From Bacteroidaceae bacterium (GTDB lineage: Bacteria; Bacteroidota; Bacteroidia; Bacteroidales; Bacteroidaceae): a DNA stretch of 64,000 nucleotides. The notes below the pieces were generated by a model. It searched no databases. It saw only the letters and a list, made by a program, of their open reading frames with translations, and had not been told where the DNA came from. Both the position numbers and the translations under genes were made by a program. This document shows positions 14,532-23,784 of the stretch, piece by piece. The DNA lies in assembly GCA_017466325.1 (NCBI GenBank), contig JAFTUK010000055.1, forward strand, positions 1 to 64,000, read 5' to 3'. Position 1 is the stretch's first letter. Each line of letters begins with the position of its first letter.

Positions 14532-17084
14532 ATGATGAAAAACTACAAGAAATATTTGATTGAAGTAGGCGTGGTGGCATTGTTTGCCATCATCAGCGTG
14601 GCATACTTCTGGGAACCTATCATGGATGGCAAGGTGCTGTCCGGGCACGACCATACCGGAGGCGTAGGTGCAGGTGTGGAGATGAACGAGTACCGTGAGA
14701 AGCACAACGGTGAACGTACCCGTTGGACCAATACGCTCTTTTCCGGCATGCCCACATACCAGATGGCACCGTCCTACGACAGTACCGACTCGCTGGCAGA
14801 GTTGAAGCAGTGGTACAGCCTGTTCCTGCCCACCGTGGCATCCTATGTGTTCATCATGCTGCTGGGCTTTTATATCATGCTCCGCTGCTTTGATTTCAAG
14901 GTGTGGATGGCTGCCTTGGGTGCTGTGTTATGGGCATTCTCCAGTTACTACTTCATCATCATAGCGGCAGGACATATCTGGAAACTATATACCTTGGCTT
15001 TCATACCTCCCACCATAGGTGGTATGGCACTCTGTTATAGAGGCAAGCGCGGTTGGGGCATAGCGGTCAGCGGTCTGTTCATGGCATTGCAGATTGTTTC
15101 CAACCATGTGCAGATGACCTATTACTTCCTGTTGCCCATCTTTGCCCTGTCTATAGGATGGTTGCTCTCCGACCTGAGCCGTGAGGGCATGATGCGCTGG
15201 CTGAAGGGCAGTATCGCCTTTGCCGTTGGTTGCCTGCTGGGCGTGGCCATCAACCTGTCCAATCTTTACCACACATGGGAATACAGCAAGGAGACCATGC
15301 GCGGCAAGACAGAACTGACACATAAGACCAAGGACGCTGCCGACCAGACGTCAAGCGGTCTGGAGCGCAGTTACATTACCGCCTGGAGTTATGGCATAGG
15401 TGAGACATGGACCCTGCTCGTGCCCAACACCAAGGGTGGTGCAAGCATGCCCTTGTCGCAGAGCGAGACGGCCATGTCCAAGGCAGACAGCCAGTACCGC
15501 CCCCTGTACCAGCAGTTGGGACAATATTGGGGCGAGCAGCCCGGCACCAGCGGTCCCGTATATGTGGGCGCCTTCGTGTGCATGCTGTTCGTGCTGTGTC
15601 TGCTCATCGTCCGTGGACCCGTATGCTGGGCCTTACTTCTGGCCACCATGCTTTCCATAGCATTGTCGTGGGGCAAGAACTTCATGGGACTGACCGATTT
15701 CTTCCTGGACTACGTGCCCATGTACGACAAGTTCCGTACAGTGGCATCCATCCTGGTGATAGCGGAGTTCACCATCCCCCTTATGGCCATGATGGCACTG
15801 AAGAGATTTGTGCAAGATCCCTCATGCGTGCACGTGCGCGTGCCTATAATAAATAAGGAGATAAACGCCCTTTGGCTCAGTTTTGCCATAACGGCCGGTA
15901 TATGCCTCCTGTTCTGGCTTGTGCCTGATGCCTTCTTCGGCAATTATGTGTCCACAAGCGAGTACAACGGCATACAGGGACTGGTCAGTGCCGGTTATGT
16001 TGACCAGCAGTTTGTGAACGGTTTGCTGGATAACCTCAGCGAGATGCGCCGTCATGTGTTCTCTGTGGACGCCATGCGTTCCTTCTGGATCATCGTTATC
16101 GGCACAATCCTGATGGTGCTGCATTATTTTGGCAAACTGAAGGCTATTCCCATGACACTGCTCATTATTCTCCTTTGTCTGTGGGATATGTGGTCGGTGA
16201 ACAAGCGTTATCTGAACGATGACATGTTTGTGTACCCACGCCCAGTGGAGCAGAACTTCCAGCGCACCCATGCCGATGAGATGATTCTGCTGGACCCCGA
16301 TATGTATTACCGTACACTGGACATGACCGTAAGCACCTTCAACAGCAACGATGCATCATATTGGCACAAGAGCATCGGCGGTTACCATGCAGCCAAGTTG
16401 CGCCGATATCAGGAGGTAATAGAGTCACACATCAGTCCTGAGATGGTACGCCTGCAGAAGGCTGCGGCCGAAACCGGTGGAGATCTGGCAAAGGTGAATG
16501 GCGACAGCCTCTTCCCTGTGCTGGACATGCTCAACATGAAGTCTGTCATCATGAAGACCAGCGACGGCAACAAGGTGCCCGTGTTCAATCCGCATGCCAT
16601 GGGCAATGCCTGGTCAGTGTCTTCCATACATTGGGTGGACAATGCCGATGACGAACTGGCAGCCATTGGCAAGGATGACCTCCGCCGTGTGGCCGTTGTG
16701 GACAGGAAGTTCCAGGATATGCTGGGCAGTGTGCCTGCCGATGCAGATTCATTCCGTGTCAGTGTGAAGTTGACAAGTTACGAGGCCAACCGCCTTGCCT
16801 ACGAGATAGACTCAGAGAAGGGTGGCGTGCTGGTGTTCTCCGACATATACTATCCCGGATGGACGGCAACAGTGTCGGGTGAGGAAGTCCCCGTGGCACG
16901 TGCCAACTACATCTTGCGTGCCATACAGGTTCCTGCCGGCAAGCACGAGGTGGTCATGACCTTCGACCCGCAAACCGTACACACCACCGAGGCCATAGCC
17001 TATGGTGCACTGGCCTTGCTGGGACTGATAATAGTAGGAAAGATAATAACACTAATATTAAAGAAAAGAAAATGCCAGAAGTAG
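14532..17084 (+). CDS. YfhO-family integral membrane protein
   Basis: About 850 residues, with a first membrane span at residues 8-25, many further hydrophobic segments up to about residue 550, a large soluble extracytoplasmic region (about 560-800), and a last span near 815-840. The pattern and the motif SGHDHTGGVGAGVEMNEYREKHNGE..W fit the YfhO family. Members resemble GT-C-type glycosyltransferases; in Firmicutes YfhO is implicated in decorating lipoteichoic acid. A matching role in surface-glycan modification is inferred. The start was set at the ATG-ATG pair at 14532, because the upstream extension is a basic repeat-derived tract. The gene overlaps the following glycosyltransferase by 13 nt, indicating an operon. 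Confidence 0.85.
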   Translation: MMKNYKKYLIEVGVVALFAIISVAYFWEPIMDGKVLSGHDHTGGVGAGVEMNEYREKHNGERTRWTNTLFSGMPTYQMAPSYDSTDSLAELKQWYSLFLPTVASYVFIMLLGFYIMLRCFDFKVWMAALGAVLWAFSSYYFIIIAAGHIWKLYTLAFIPPTIGGMALCYRGKRGWGIAVSGLFMALQIVSNHVQMTYYFLLPIFALSIGWLLSDLSREGMMRWLKGSIAFAVGCLLGVAINLSNLYHTWEYSKETMRGKTELTHKTKDAADQTSSGLERSYITAWSYGIGETWTLLVPNTKGGASMPLSQSETAMSKADSQYRPLYQQLGQYWGEQPGTSGPVYVGAFVCMLFVLCLLIVRGPVCWALLLATMLSIALSWGKNFMGLTDFFLDYVPMYDKFRTVASILVIAEFTIPLMAMMALKRFVQDPSCVHVRVPIINKEINALWLSFAITAGICLLFWLVPDAFFGNYVSTSEYNGIQGLVSAGYVDQQFVNGLLDNLSEMRRHVFSVDAMRSFWIIVIGTILMVLHYFGKLKAIPMTLLIILLCLWDMWSVNKRYLNDDMFVYPRPVEQNFQRTHADEMILLDPDMYYRTLDMTVSTFNSNDASYWHKSIGGYHAAKLRRYQEVIESHISPEMVRLQKAAAETGGDLAKVNGDSLFPVLDMLNMKSVIMKTSDGNKVPVFNPHAMGNAWSVSSIHWVDNADDELAAIGKDDLRRVAVVDRKFQDMLGSVPADADSFRVSVKLTSYEANRLAYEIDSEKGGVLVFSDIYYPGWTATVSGEEVPVARANYILRAIQVPAGKHEVVMTFDPQTVHTTEAIAYGALALLGLIIVGKIITLILKKRKCQK

Positions 17085-17947
17085 ACCCTGCTTCGCCTGT
17101 GCCTCCGTCGAGCACGAAGACACAGAGCAACACTTTGGATGAGCCTTACCAACCAAAGTTTACTGTAGTTACCGTAACGTACAATGCCGAGCAGACTCTG
17201 GAACGCACGTTGCAGAGTGTTGCGTCCCAGACCTATCCGCACATAGAGCATCTTATAGTCGACGGATTGAGTGGCGACGGTACGCTTGCACTGATACAGG
17301 AGTATGCCGAGGACAACTCGGTGTGTGACCATCCGCACGACATCCAGTTCATACGCGAACCGGACAACGGTCTGTACGATGCCATGAACAAGGCTATCGA
17401 CAATGCCAACGGAGACTATCTGGTCTTCCTGAATGCAGGAGACAAGTTTCACTCGTATGATACGTTGGAAAGGATTGTAGAGGGCGTGACCTCGGTACAC
17501 GGCAAAGAGTTTGATGAGGAGACTTGGCCGGCTGTCCTCTATGGCGAGACCGACATCGTCGACGACAAGGGAGAGTTCCTTCGTCACCGTCGTTTGCAGG
17601 CTCCCGAAGTCCTTTCATGGCGCAGTTTCCTCAGCGGCATGCTGGTGTGCCACCAGAGTTTTTATGTACGAACGGATATGGCACGCAAGTTCCACTACAA
17701 CCTGCGCTACCGTTTCAGCGGCGATTTCGACTGGTGCATACGCATCATGAAAGAAGCACAACAGCAACGTATGCCCCTCTTCAACACACGCCTGATACTT
17801 ACGGACTACCTGGCCGAGGGCATGACAACAAAGAACCATCGCAAGTCACTTTTCGAACGTTTCCGCATCATGTGCCGCCACTACGGATGTCTGGCCGCTA
17901 TCGGACAGCACTTGTGGTTTGTATTGAGACTGGCGGTGAAGAAGTAG
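17072..17947 (+). CDS. Family 2 glycosyltransferase
   Basis: A 291-residue GT-A-fold transferase. The nucleotide-sugar-binding strand FTVVTVTYNAEQTLERTLQSV begins near residue 30, followed by LIVDGLSGDGT and EPDNGLYDAMNKAID, which is characteristic of the WcaA/colanic-acid-like subgroup. The SGDFDWCIRIM segment near residue 220 is a conserved catalytic-base region. No signal peptide; probably membrane-associated at the cytoplasmic face. It starts inside the end of the YfhO-like gene, so the two are likely co-expressed for cell-surface polysaccharide or glycan assembly. The donor and acceptor are unknown. Confidence 0.88.
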   Translation: MPEVDPASPVPPSSTKTQSNTLDEPYQPKFTVVTVTYNAEQTLERTLQSVASQTYPHIEHLIVDGLSGDGTLALIQEYAEDNSVCDHPHDIQFIREPDNGLYDAMNKAIDNANGDYLVFLNAGDKFHSYDTLERIVEGVTSVHGKEFDEETWPAVLYGETDIVDDKGEFLRHRRLQAPEVLSWRSFLSGMLVCHQSFYVRTDMARKFHYNLRYRFSGDFDWCIRIMKEAQQQRMPLFNTRLILTDYLAEGMTTKNHRKSLFERFRIMCRHYGCLAAIGQHLWFVLRLAVKK

Positions 17948-18379
17948 AAGCAAGCAATTTCACAGACATAAACAGAGGCAGGCACGCTGTGTCTGCCTCT
18001 TGTGTGTTTTTACAATCGGTTTCTCCAATACCATACGTTTCCGCCCTACCGAGGACAAAGGCTTGAATATAGTATCTGTTCGCCGAGACAATACCGAGGA
18101 CGGACCTGTGACAATACCGAGGACGATTTCGGGTATACTCAACGGCAGAATTACGCCGCCACTTCAACCGACAAGAGTTATCTATATGTACCCTGGTCTG
18201 CTTTCGTCCGGACATCACTCTGGCATCATGCTTTTTGCCGTTAATTTGTGTCAAAGTCCGAGGGGGGGGTAAAAAGTTTGTTAAAATAATTGTATATTTA
18301 CATGCTGAAACCATGCTTTGCAGGTACATTTCTATCAGCAGACACGATGACTAATTCAAACCTAAACAAAAATATGAAG
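17948..18379. other. Intergenic region with ACCGAGGAC repeats
   Basis: No gene is supported. TACCGAGGAC occurs three times (18047-18056, 18092-18101, 18115-18124), each in a GACAATACCGAGGAC-like context. The same CACCGAGGAC string forms the ends of the palindromic repeat at 11802-11882. An eight-G run lies near 18262. Confidence 0.45.
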
Positions 18380-18549
18380 AAAGTTCTGTTAAGGCCATAT
18401 ACTTCTCGTTCGATGACTATGCAACAGGCATATTTGAAACGGAAAGCGAAAAAGTGGAAACGGAAAACTTCTATGACTTGTCCGGACGCCGTGTGGTGAA
18501 AGCACAGAAGGGTGTCTACATTGTGAACGGCAATAAGGTGCTTAAATGA
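18380..18549 (+). pseudogene. Orphan C-terminal tail of a secreted protein
   Basis: Without a start codon, this frame encodes the end of a protein: a YFSFDDYATGI strand, a Glu/Thr-rich linker (FETESEKVETEN) and the tail FYDLSGRRVVKAQKGVYIVN ending in NKVLK. It parallels the last 60 residues of the metalloprotease at 18745-20841 (YLNFDDDATGI, then YDLSGRRV..KGVYVVNGKKVLK). It is best read as the remnant of a neighbouring paralogue whose body was deleted. The tail resembles short T9SS C-terminal sorting sequences. Confidence 0.7.
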
Positions 18550-18621
18550 CCATTCCGTCCCGATTCGACAAGTTGCACCTTATAATATAATATAGTTAGA
18601 GATACAATATTCCGAGAAATA

Positions 18622-18748
18622 ATGAGCAAAAGGAAATATATAGCACCAGTGTGTGAAAGCCAGGATTGTAATTGCGGTTTGTGTTACTCATGAAGGCCAT
18701 CATGGAGACTGGGGTCAGGACAATGCGATTAAATTATATAGCCTATGA
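18622..18748 (+). pseudogene. Small KYIxPxCE-family gene, frameshifted (copy 1)
   Basis: Starts MSKRKYIAPVCES and stops after 23 codons (TGA 18691-18693). The +1 frame continues HEGHHGDWGQDNAIKLYSL and ends in a TGA that overlaps the metalloprotease ATG. The beginning matches the small gene just after the metalloprotease (MNKKKYIIPICEC after repair). Small proteins starting MKKKYIxP are common in Prevotella and have no assigned role. Decay or a recoding event is possible. Confidence 0.45.
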
Positions 18749-20841
18749 AAAAGAAACTATTAACTGTGGCTCTGGCAGCCACTCTATTGCTACCATCTGC
18801 ATTGCAGGCCGAAGATGCCCTCCCCGGTGACGGAACACTACGTTTCTATCGCCTGGCCATTCCCGTGACGGTAAGTGCATTTGAGGATGACCTTCAGGGT
18901 GATTATAGCCTTTTCGATGATGATTATCAGGACAAGGTGATACCTTTCTGGCAAGCCTGCGAGGATTTCGTCAACGAGGTGTTCGTCCCCCTGGGCATGT
19001 GCTTTGATGTGGTGATGGACAAGCGATTGGTGATGACAGAGCATATCAATGCCCTTGATAAGTCCGATGATCTCCCAGAAATCGGCAACTGCACGAACTA
19101 TATCAACGATGCTATCGGTGAAGGCAGCTACGATGTGGGCATGTGGGTTACCCATCGCAAAAGCTATGCCGAGAACTCTGGTCTCTCTGTCGAGGGCGGT
19201 GCCTATATAAGTGGTGCCAAAGGAAGCGGCTATGCCAAGACCGACAAGTGGGTGGTGGCCCACGAACTTGGCCACATGTTTGGCGCACCGCATACCACCA
19301 CGGGCGAGGGCAGTCTGATGGACTCCGGCGGTGATGACTTCTTTGCCTACCCCTCCATCAAGACTATCCGCAACAGGGCAAAAGGCACCTCATCATACAA
19401 AAATGTCAAGGTGGACAACAATGCCCCCAAATTCAATGCCGAGGCGATGCAGAAGACCTACCGCATTCCCCAAGGCGCCTGCCTTTTTATCGACGTGCAG
19501 GCTACCGATGCCGAAGGACACCGGTTGCTCTACACCGCCATAGGATGCAGCAGTGCCAATGTGGACAACATCAAGGAGGGAGGTTCCATGCCCCACTTCG
19601 CTTCGTTCGTCCCACAGGAAAGCAATGTCATCACCTACCAGCCGACCTACATTGCTGATATTATGTACGATGACTATTTCTACCTGAAGGATGGCACTGA
19701 CGTTCCAAATATGGAACCGGGCAACTATGCACTTAGCATACTTGTCAACGATGTGCCAAGCACAGCATGGAGTTACTCTGAATTGCAGGCAACTCCATTC
19801 TACAGCACCTATGCCATCTGGGAAAGCCAGGTGCAGATTGTCGGGGGTACAGCCTTCAATGCTAAACTCGCTCCTGCCAAGAACCAGTACACGGCAGGCG
19901 AGCAGGTGACTGTATCGTGGGGTGTCAACGAGAACTACTTCACCGCCGACAGCCGTTTGCGCATCAGCCTCTCCACCGACTATGGCAAGACCTTCAAGTA
20001 TGTTCTTGCCGAGGATGTCAAGGCTCTCGATGGCAAATGCGTCGTAAACCTGCCCAAGGTGAATGTCGGGAAGTTGGATGTGGACTTCACTACAGCAACC
20101 CGCCAGATGAACGGCGGCATCATCAAGGTGGAAGAGATAGGTGGCGCAGCCTTCACCCTGACTACCCTTGATCCCAGCAGTAACAGCAGTTTCACCGTAA
20201 CAGGAGGATTTGACGAGAAAGACGTTGCAATCTGCAATATCGGGACCTATGAGATTGGTACTTTCTACGCCAATGCCCCCATGACCATCCCTGCCGGAAT
20301 GACTGCCTATGTGGCTACCAACGCCCCGACTATGAACGGCGATGAGGGAACTATTACCATGACATCCATCACTGACGGCATCATTCCTGCACAAACAGGT
20401 GCTGTAGTCTATGGCAAGCAGGGACAGCATCTCCTCACCAAGGCTACAGCAGGAGGTTCTGCCATAACAGGCAACATGTTGCATGGCTATGCGGGCACGG
20501 ATGAATGTCAGGAGGTGGAAGTCCCCAGTGGTTTTACCACCTATGTCCTGGCCGTGGAAAATGATAGAATTGGATTCTACCGCAAGGATGGCGGTTTCAA
20601 GGTATATAACAACAAGGCATACCTCTGTGTACCTGCGAATGTGGGCAATGCACGTACCCTTTATCTCAACTTTGATGATGACGCCACCGGCATCGTGGAA
20701 ACGGAAAACGAAACCGAAGGTCGACGCCCGGAGGGACTGAAGTCAAAACAGGAAACGGAAATATATGACCTTTCAGGCCGCCGTGTAGAGAAGGCGCATA
20801 AGGGTGTATATGTCGTCAACGGCAAGAAGGTACTGAAGTAG
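18745..20841 (+). CDS. Secreted reprolysin-like zinc metalloprotease with T9SS-type C-terminal tail
   Basis: A 698-residue exported protein: Sec signal peptide (residues 1-22, cleavage after LQA). The catalytic domain has the zinc motif HELGHMFGAPH, with H173, H177, H183 and E174, and a downstream SLMDSGGDD met-turn region, as in M12B/reprolysin-like peptidases. Beta-rich domains follow. A Glu/Thr-rich linker (about 645-672) contains a 47-bp repeat also found at 423-469. The last 25 residues are YDLSGRRV..KGVYVVNGKKVLK, resembling short C-terminal signals of type IX secretion; porX and porW in this window fit that route. Substrate unknown. The gene overlaps the end of a frameshifted small gene. 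Confidence 0.88.
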   Translation: MKKKLLTVALAATLLLPSALQAEDALPGDGTLRFYRLAIPVTVSAFEDDLQGDYSLFDDDYQDKVIPFWQACEDFVNEVFVPLGMCFDVVMDKRLVMTEHINALDKSDDLPEIGNCTNYINDAIGEGSYDVGMWVTHRKSYAENSGLSVEGGAYISGAKGSGYAKTDKWVVAHELGHMFGAPHTTTGEGSLMDSGGDDFFAYPSIKTIRNRAKGTSSYKNVKVDNNAPKFNAEAMQKTYRIPQGACLFIDVQATDAEGHRLLYTAIGCSSANVDNIKEGGSMPHFASFVPQESNVITYQPTYIADIMYDDYFYLKDGTDVPNMEPGNYALSILVNDVPSTAWSYSELQATPFYSTYAIWESQVQIVGGTAFNAKLAPAKNQYTAGEQVTVSWGVNENYFTADSRLRISLSTDYGKTFKYVLAEDVKALDGKCVVNLPKVNVGKLDVDFTTATRQMNGGIIKVEEIGGAAFTLTTLDPSSNSSFTVTGGFDEKDVAICNIGTYEIGTFYANAPMTIPAGMTAYVATNAPTMNGDEGTITMTSITDGIIPAQTGAVVYGKQGQHLLTKATAGGSAITGNMLHGYAGTDECQEVEVPSGFTTYVLAVENDRIGFYRKDGGFKVYNNKAYLCVPANVGNARTLYLNFDDDATGIVETENETEGRRPEGLKSKQETEIYDLSGRRVEKAHKGVYVVNGKKVLK

Positions 20842-20891
20842 CCCACTCCAAACATTCTATCAACGAAAATTACACCTTATATTAATATATT

Positions 20892-21051
20892 ATGAACAAG
20901 AAAAAAATATATAATCCCTATATGTGAATGTATCACACTGGGAACAACCATTATGATGTCAACATCAATAAACGTCTACGGTGACGTTACCGGTTCCGAT
21001 GCCTACATGAGCAACACAAATCGTGGAGGGGATTTCGGTTCTTGGAATTAA
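20892..21051 (+). pseudogene. Small KYIxPxCE-family gene, frameshifted at a seven-A run (copy 2)
   Basis: ATG at 20892 reads 11 codons to a TGA. Removing one A from the run at 20901-20907 restores a 52-residue frame beginning MNKKKYIIPICEC and ending NRGGDFGSWN with TAA at 21049-21051. It parallels copy 1 before the metalloprotease. The homopolymer makes slippage, and so phase-variable or programmed frameshifting, a real alternative to simple decay or an assembly error. Confidence 0.5.
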
Positions 21052-21056
21052 ACAAG

Positions 21057-21078
21057 GTAGGGGCACACGTGTCCCTAC
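21057..21078. terminator. Hairpin between small gene and vanZ-like gene
   Basis: GTAGGG and CCCTAC enclose CACACGTG, giving a strong stem followed by TTTGCTTT on the plus strand. It may terminate the metalloprotease unit and, in the other direction, the minus-strand glycosyltransferase unit. Confidence 0.6.
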
Positions 21079-21506
21079 TTTGCTTTATGAAAACAATGAT
21101 ATAGAGACAAGCAGACAAAGGCACACAATGCTCCGAAACTGTTGGCATACACGTCTAACCAGTCGCCGTGGCGGCTTGTGGTGAGGTAGGCCTGTCCCAA
21201 TTCCATGAGACCACCGAAAACGGAGGCTATGATAGCGATAACGAGGAACTGCCGGATGGCGGTTCCTTTGCTTTTATGTGCTTGCTCGTGCAGGCCTGAA
21301 GTGGAGGCTTTTTTCCTGAGGTATTCGTCTCTGAGCACACATTCTATGCCCATCACCAGAGTGAGGAAACCGTACATTACCCAATGCGCCCATTTGTCGG
21401 CAAACTGGATGTCCGTTTGCGGGAACTCCTGTGCCGGCATCAGGCTCAGTGCGGCAATGAGCAGGAACGTGAGCAAGGTGAAGATGTGCCGTCTAATGTA
21501 TTTCAT
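21075..21506 (-). CDS. VanZ-like family membrane protein
   Basis: A 143-residue protein with four predicted membrane spans (about residues 8-23, 40-56, 85-103, 120-137). The conserved VanZ features DKWAHWVMYGFLT, an FGGLMELGQAY segment, and DWLDVYANSFGA are all present. VanZ relatives are linked to glycopeptide tolerance and envelope processes, but the Bacteroidetes members are uncharacterised. Its start lies within the last 14 bp of the GT4 gene, indicating an operon of three minus-strand genes. Confidence 0.85.
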   Translation of the reverse strand: MKYIRRHIFTLLTFLLIAALSLMPAQEFPQTDIQFADKWAHWVMYGFLTLVMGIECVLRDEYLRKKASTSGLHEQAHKSKGTAIRQFLVIAIIASVFGGLMELGQAYLTTSRHGDWLDVYANSFGALCAFVCLSLYHCFHKAK

Positions 21507-22677
21507 AGGCTTTTGCGTATTCTTTGGCTACGCGGTCTTCGCTGTAATCGTGTGCGGCACTGTGCCGGGCGGTTTCTCTCCATTCGGGGTGGAGCAGCGT
21601 GCACTCTATGCCTCGTGCCAGGTCTTCGCTATCGCAGTATCGTGCTATGTAGCCGTTCTTCATGTGAGAAATCATTTCCGGTATGCCACCCGTGTCGAAT
21701 CCTACGCATGGAGTGCCGCAGGACATTGCCTCGGCTATGGTGTTGGGAAGGTTGTCCTGTAGGGACGGAGTTACAAAGCAGTCTACTGCCGAGTACAGGC
21801 GTGCCATTTCCTTTTCTCCGTTCACGTATGGTATGAAGTGTATTTTGTCCGTGTCCATGCCCAGGTCAGAGTTCAGTATCTCTTCCGTTTTCCCGCCCAC
21901 GACCACCAGATGCGGTTTGGGCTCGTTCAGGTGTTTCAGTGCTTCCAGCAAGTATGTCATGCCCTTGCGTTTGTCGGTAACTTTCTGGCAAGTGAAGAGA
22001 ATCAGTTTCTGTGTGCGTGGCAGGGAAAAGACCTCCCTTGCCTCCTGCTGGCTTTGGGGATGGAAAATGTTGTGTGGAATGCAGTTGTTTATGTGCCTGA
22101 CGTTGGCTTGTGGCATGGCCTCTTGTGCAAGGTCGGTAATCCACTGGCTGCACCCCACAAACCTTATATTGCCCAGGCCGTATATCTCCTGTTTGGTCTT
22201 GAACAGCCTCTCTTCCAGGGCAGATATTCTCTTGTCTTCCGTGGCATTTCCCTCTTCCGTGTAGTGCCTTATGCCACGGAAAGGCCACTCGTCGTGCATT
22301 GTCCAGACGATACGTTTGCCCGACAACATCATCTGCCTGAGTTGTTTCAGCGATAGCATGCCCTGGTTTACCCAATGCAGGTGAATGACATCGGCTTCCT
22401 GGTATTCCAGTGTGGAAAGGATATCTATTCCGTCCGATGCCAGATCATATTGCCATGTCTGCCGGAAAGGTTTCCGAAGCAGGCACATGAGGCGCAGGCG
22501 TTCCAACGCCTTGGGGATGGTGTTCCCGTAGGCTGCCACGTTGACATCGTCTGTCTGTTTGTCGCGCACCAGCATCTTGGCCTTGATGCCGTTTTTGTTC
22601 AGTGCCGTCAGCAGGCGTCTGGCTGCTATGGCGCCACCTCCGGTACGCTCTGTAGTGGATATTATCAGGACCTTCAT
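21493..22677 (-). CDS. Family 4 glycosyltransferase
   Basis: A 394-residue GT-B enzyme. The start was placed at 22677 (MKVLIISTTERTGGGAI), since the ten codons upstream come from the tail of the neighbouring gene. The donor-binding part has KRKGMTYLLEAL, and the EX7E region is VDCFVTPSLQDNLPNTIAEAMSCGTPCVGFDTGGIPE. It would transfer a nucleotide-activated sugar at the inner membrane during polysaccharide synthesis; specificity is unknown. It follows the GT-A-type gene by 2 nt and overlaps the vanZ-like gene. Confidence 0.9.
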   Translation of the reverse strand: MKVLIISTTERTGGGAIAARRLLTALNKNGIKAKMLVRDKQTDDVNVAAYGNTIPKALERLRLMCLLRKPFRQTWQYDLASDGIDILSTLEYQEADVIHLHWVNQGMLSLKQLRQMMLSGKRIVWTMHDEWPFRGIRHYTEEGNATEDKRISALEERLFKTKQEIYGLGNIRFVGCSQWITDLAQEAMPQANVRHINNCIPHNIFHPQSQQEAREVFSLPRTQKLILFTCQKVTDKRKGMTYLLEALKHLNEPKPHLVVVGGKTEEILNSDLGMDTDKIHFIPYVNGEKEMARLYSAVDCFVTPSLQDNLPNTIAEAMSCGTPCVGFDTGGIPEMISHMKNGYIARYCDSEDLARGIECTLLHPEWRETARHSAAHDYSEDRVAKEYAKAYEIH

Positions 22678-22679
22678 TG

Positions 22680-23723
22680 TCAGTTGTACTCCTTTCTGCC
22701 CATCCATTTCTTCACTCTGTTCCTTATGGCTTGTCCTATATATGAGAAGTTGCCATAGCGTAGGTTCAGGAACAGTTCCTCAAAACTCCGTGCCACTTTG
22801 ATGCCGGGATTCATCCATCCCATTATGCGGTACACGCGCTGGCGGTACGGCACATGCTCAATGATGTGCTTTGGGTGCACCAACGGGGAGGCGGCCTTGC
22901 CCACCGGCATGTATGCATCCATTTCGTAGCGCTTCATGGTGAATATGCGGCGGTAGCCTCGTGGCAAAGTCTCCAGCGTGCCGCCGAAGTGTGTGCTGTC
23001 GGCCGTGGCTCCGAGATTGTTGATGAGGTTTCTTTTGGGCACTATGCTGAGGCCGTTGGTCAAGAGCATGTGTGACCATAGTATGGTTTCATAGAAAGCC
23101 TTGCCCTGACTGCGGTGCTTGCGGCACATGGGCAGGAAGTCGTCGCGGTAGCCACGCTCGCGAACGATCTGTTCCAGTTGTGCCACCGTCTGCTCGTCAT
23201 CCAGCCAGGTATAGTGCTCGTCCCACTGGTCTATGACCCTTCGCCATGAAGCCCATCCCCAGATGCTCAGGTTGGTAGAGAAGAAATAGTCCTCCTGCAC
23301 GTCCTTTGTCTCCTCCTCTACGTTGAAACCGGCAATCATGGTTATGCGTGTGTCGTGCTCGTAGCGGTCCAGCATCTCCTTGCAGAAGTGGAAAAAACTC
23401 TGGCTCGGAATGTCGTCATCCTCCAGTACGATGCATTTGTCGCTCATGGAGAATGCCCACTTCTGCGATATGTATTCCGAAGGGTCGCAACCGTAGTTCT
23501 TCTCCTGATACAGGGTGTGCACCTCGCACTCCCAGTCAATGTCGCTTACCACCTCGCGGCATGCCAGTATGCCGGGCATGTCCTTCTCGCTTCGGGGACC
23601 GTCCTGATAAAGGAACAGTCGTGCCGGGCGTGCTTTCTTTACCTGTTCGAAGACTTGCCCCAACTGGTTGGGGCGGTTGAAGAACAGAATGAGTACGGAA
23701 ACGTCTACTAAGGCTTCTTTCAT
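22680..23723 (-). CDS. Putative GT-A fold glycosyltransferase (hemolysin-like)
   Basis: A 347-residue protein. It starts with VSVLILFFNRPNQLGQVFEQV, then RLFLYQDGPR, and has KCIVLEDDDIPSQSFF near residue 100, where the acidic triplet is the likely metal-binding DxD. STNLSIWGWASWRRV is a motif of a subgroup often annotated as hemolytic or glycosyltransferase proteins. It is the first gene of a three-gene minus-strand unit with the GT4 and VanZ-like genes. The 74-bp promoter repeats upstream point the other way, and no consensus promoter for this gene was found. Confidence 0.8.
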   Translation of the reverse strand: MKEALVDVSVLILFFNRPNQLGQVFEQVKKARPARLFLYQDGPRSEKDMPGILACREVVSDIDWECEVHTLYQEKNYGCDPSEYISQKWAFSMSDKCIVLEDDDIPSQSFFHFCKEMLDRYEHDTRITMIAGFNVEEETKDVQEDYFFSTNLSIWGWASWRRVIDQWDEHYTWLDDEQTVAQLEQIVRERGYRDDFLPMCRKHRSQGKAFYETILWSHMLLTNGLSIVPKRNLINNLGATADSTHFGGTLETLPRGYRRIFTMKRYEMDAYMPVGKAASPLVHPKHIIEHVPYRQRVYRIMGWMNPGIKVARSFEELFLNLRYGNFSYIGQAIRNRVKKWMGRKEYN

Positions 23724-23784
23724 GGTTTATTCGTGCTTAAGGCGTATCAAAGATACGATTTAGCGAGAGAAATGCCAAATTTAT

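Noticed and set aside
20661..20855. 64-codon minus-strand frame over the metalloprotease tail
   Set aside because: Antisense to the conserved secretion tail; no independent support.
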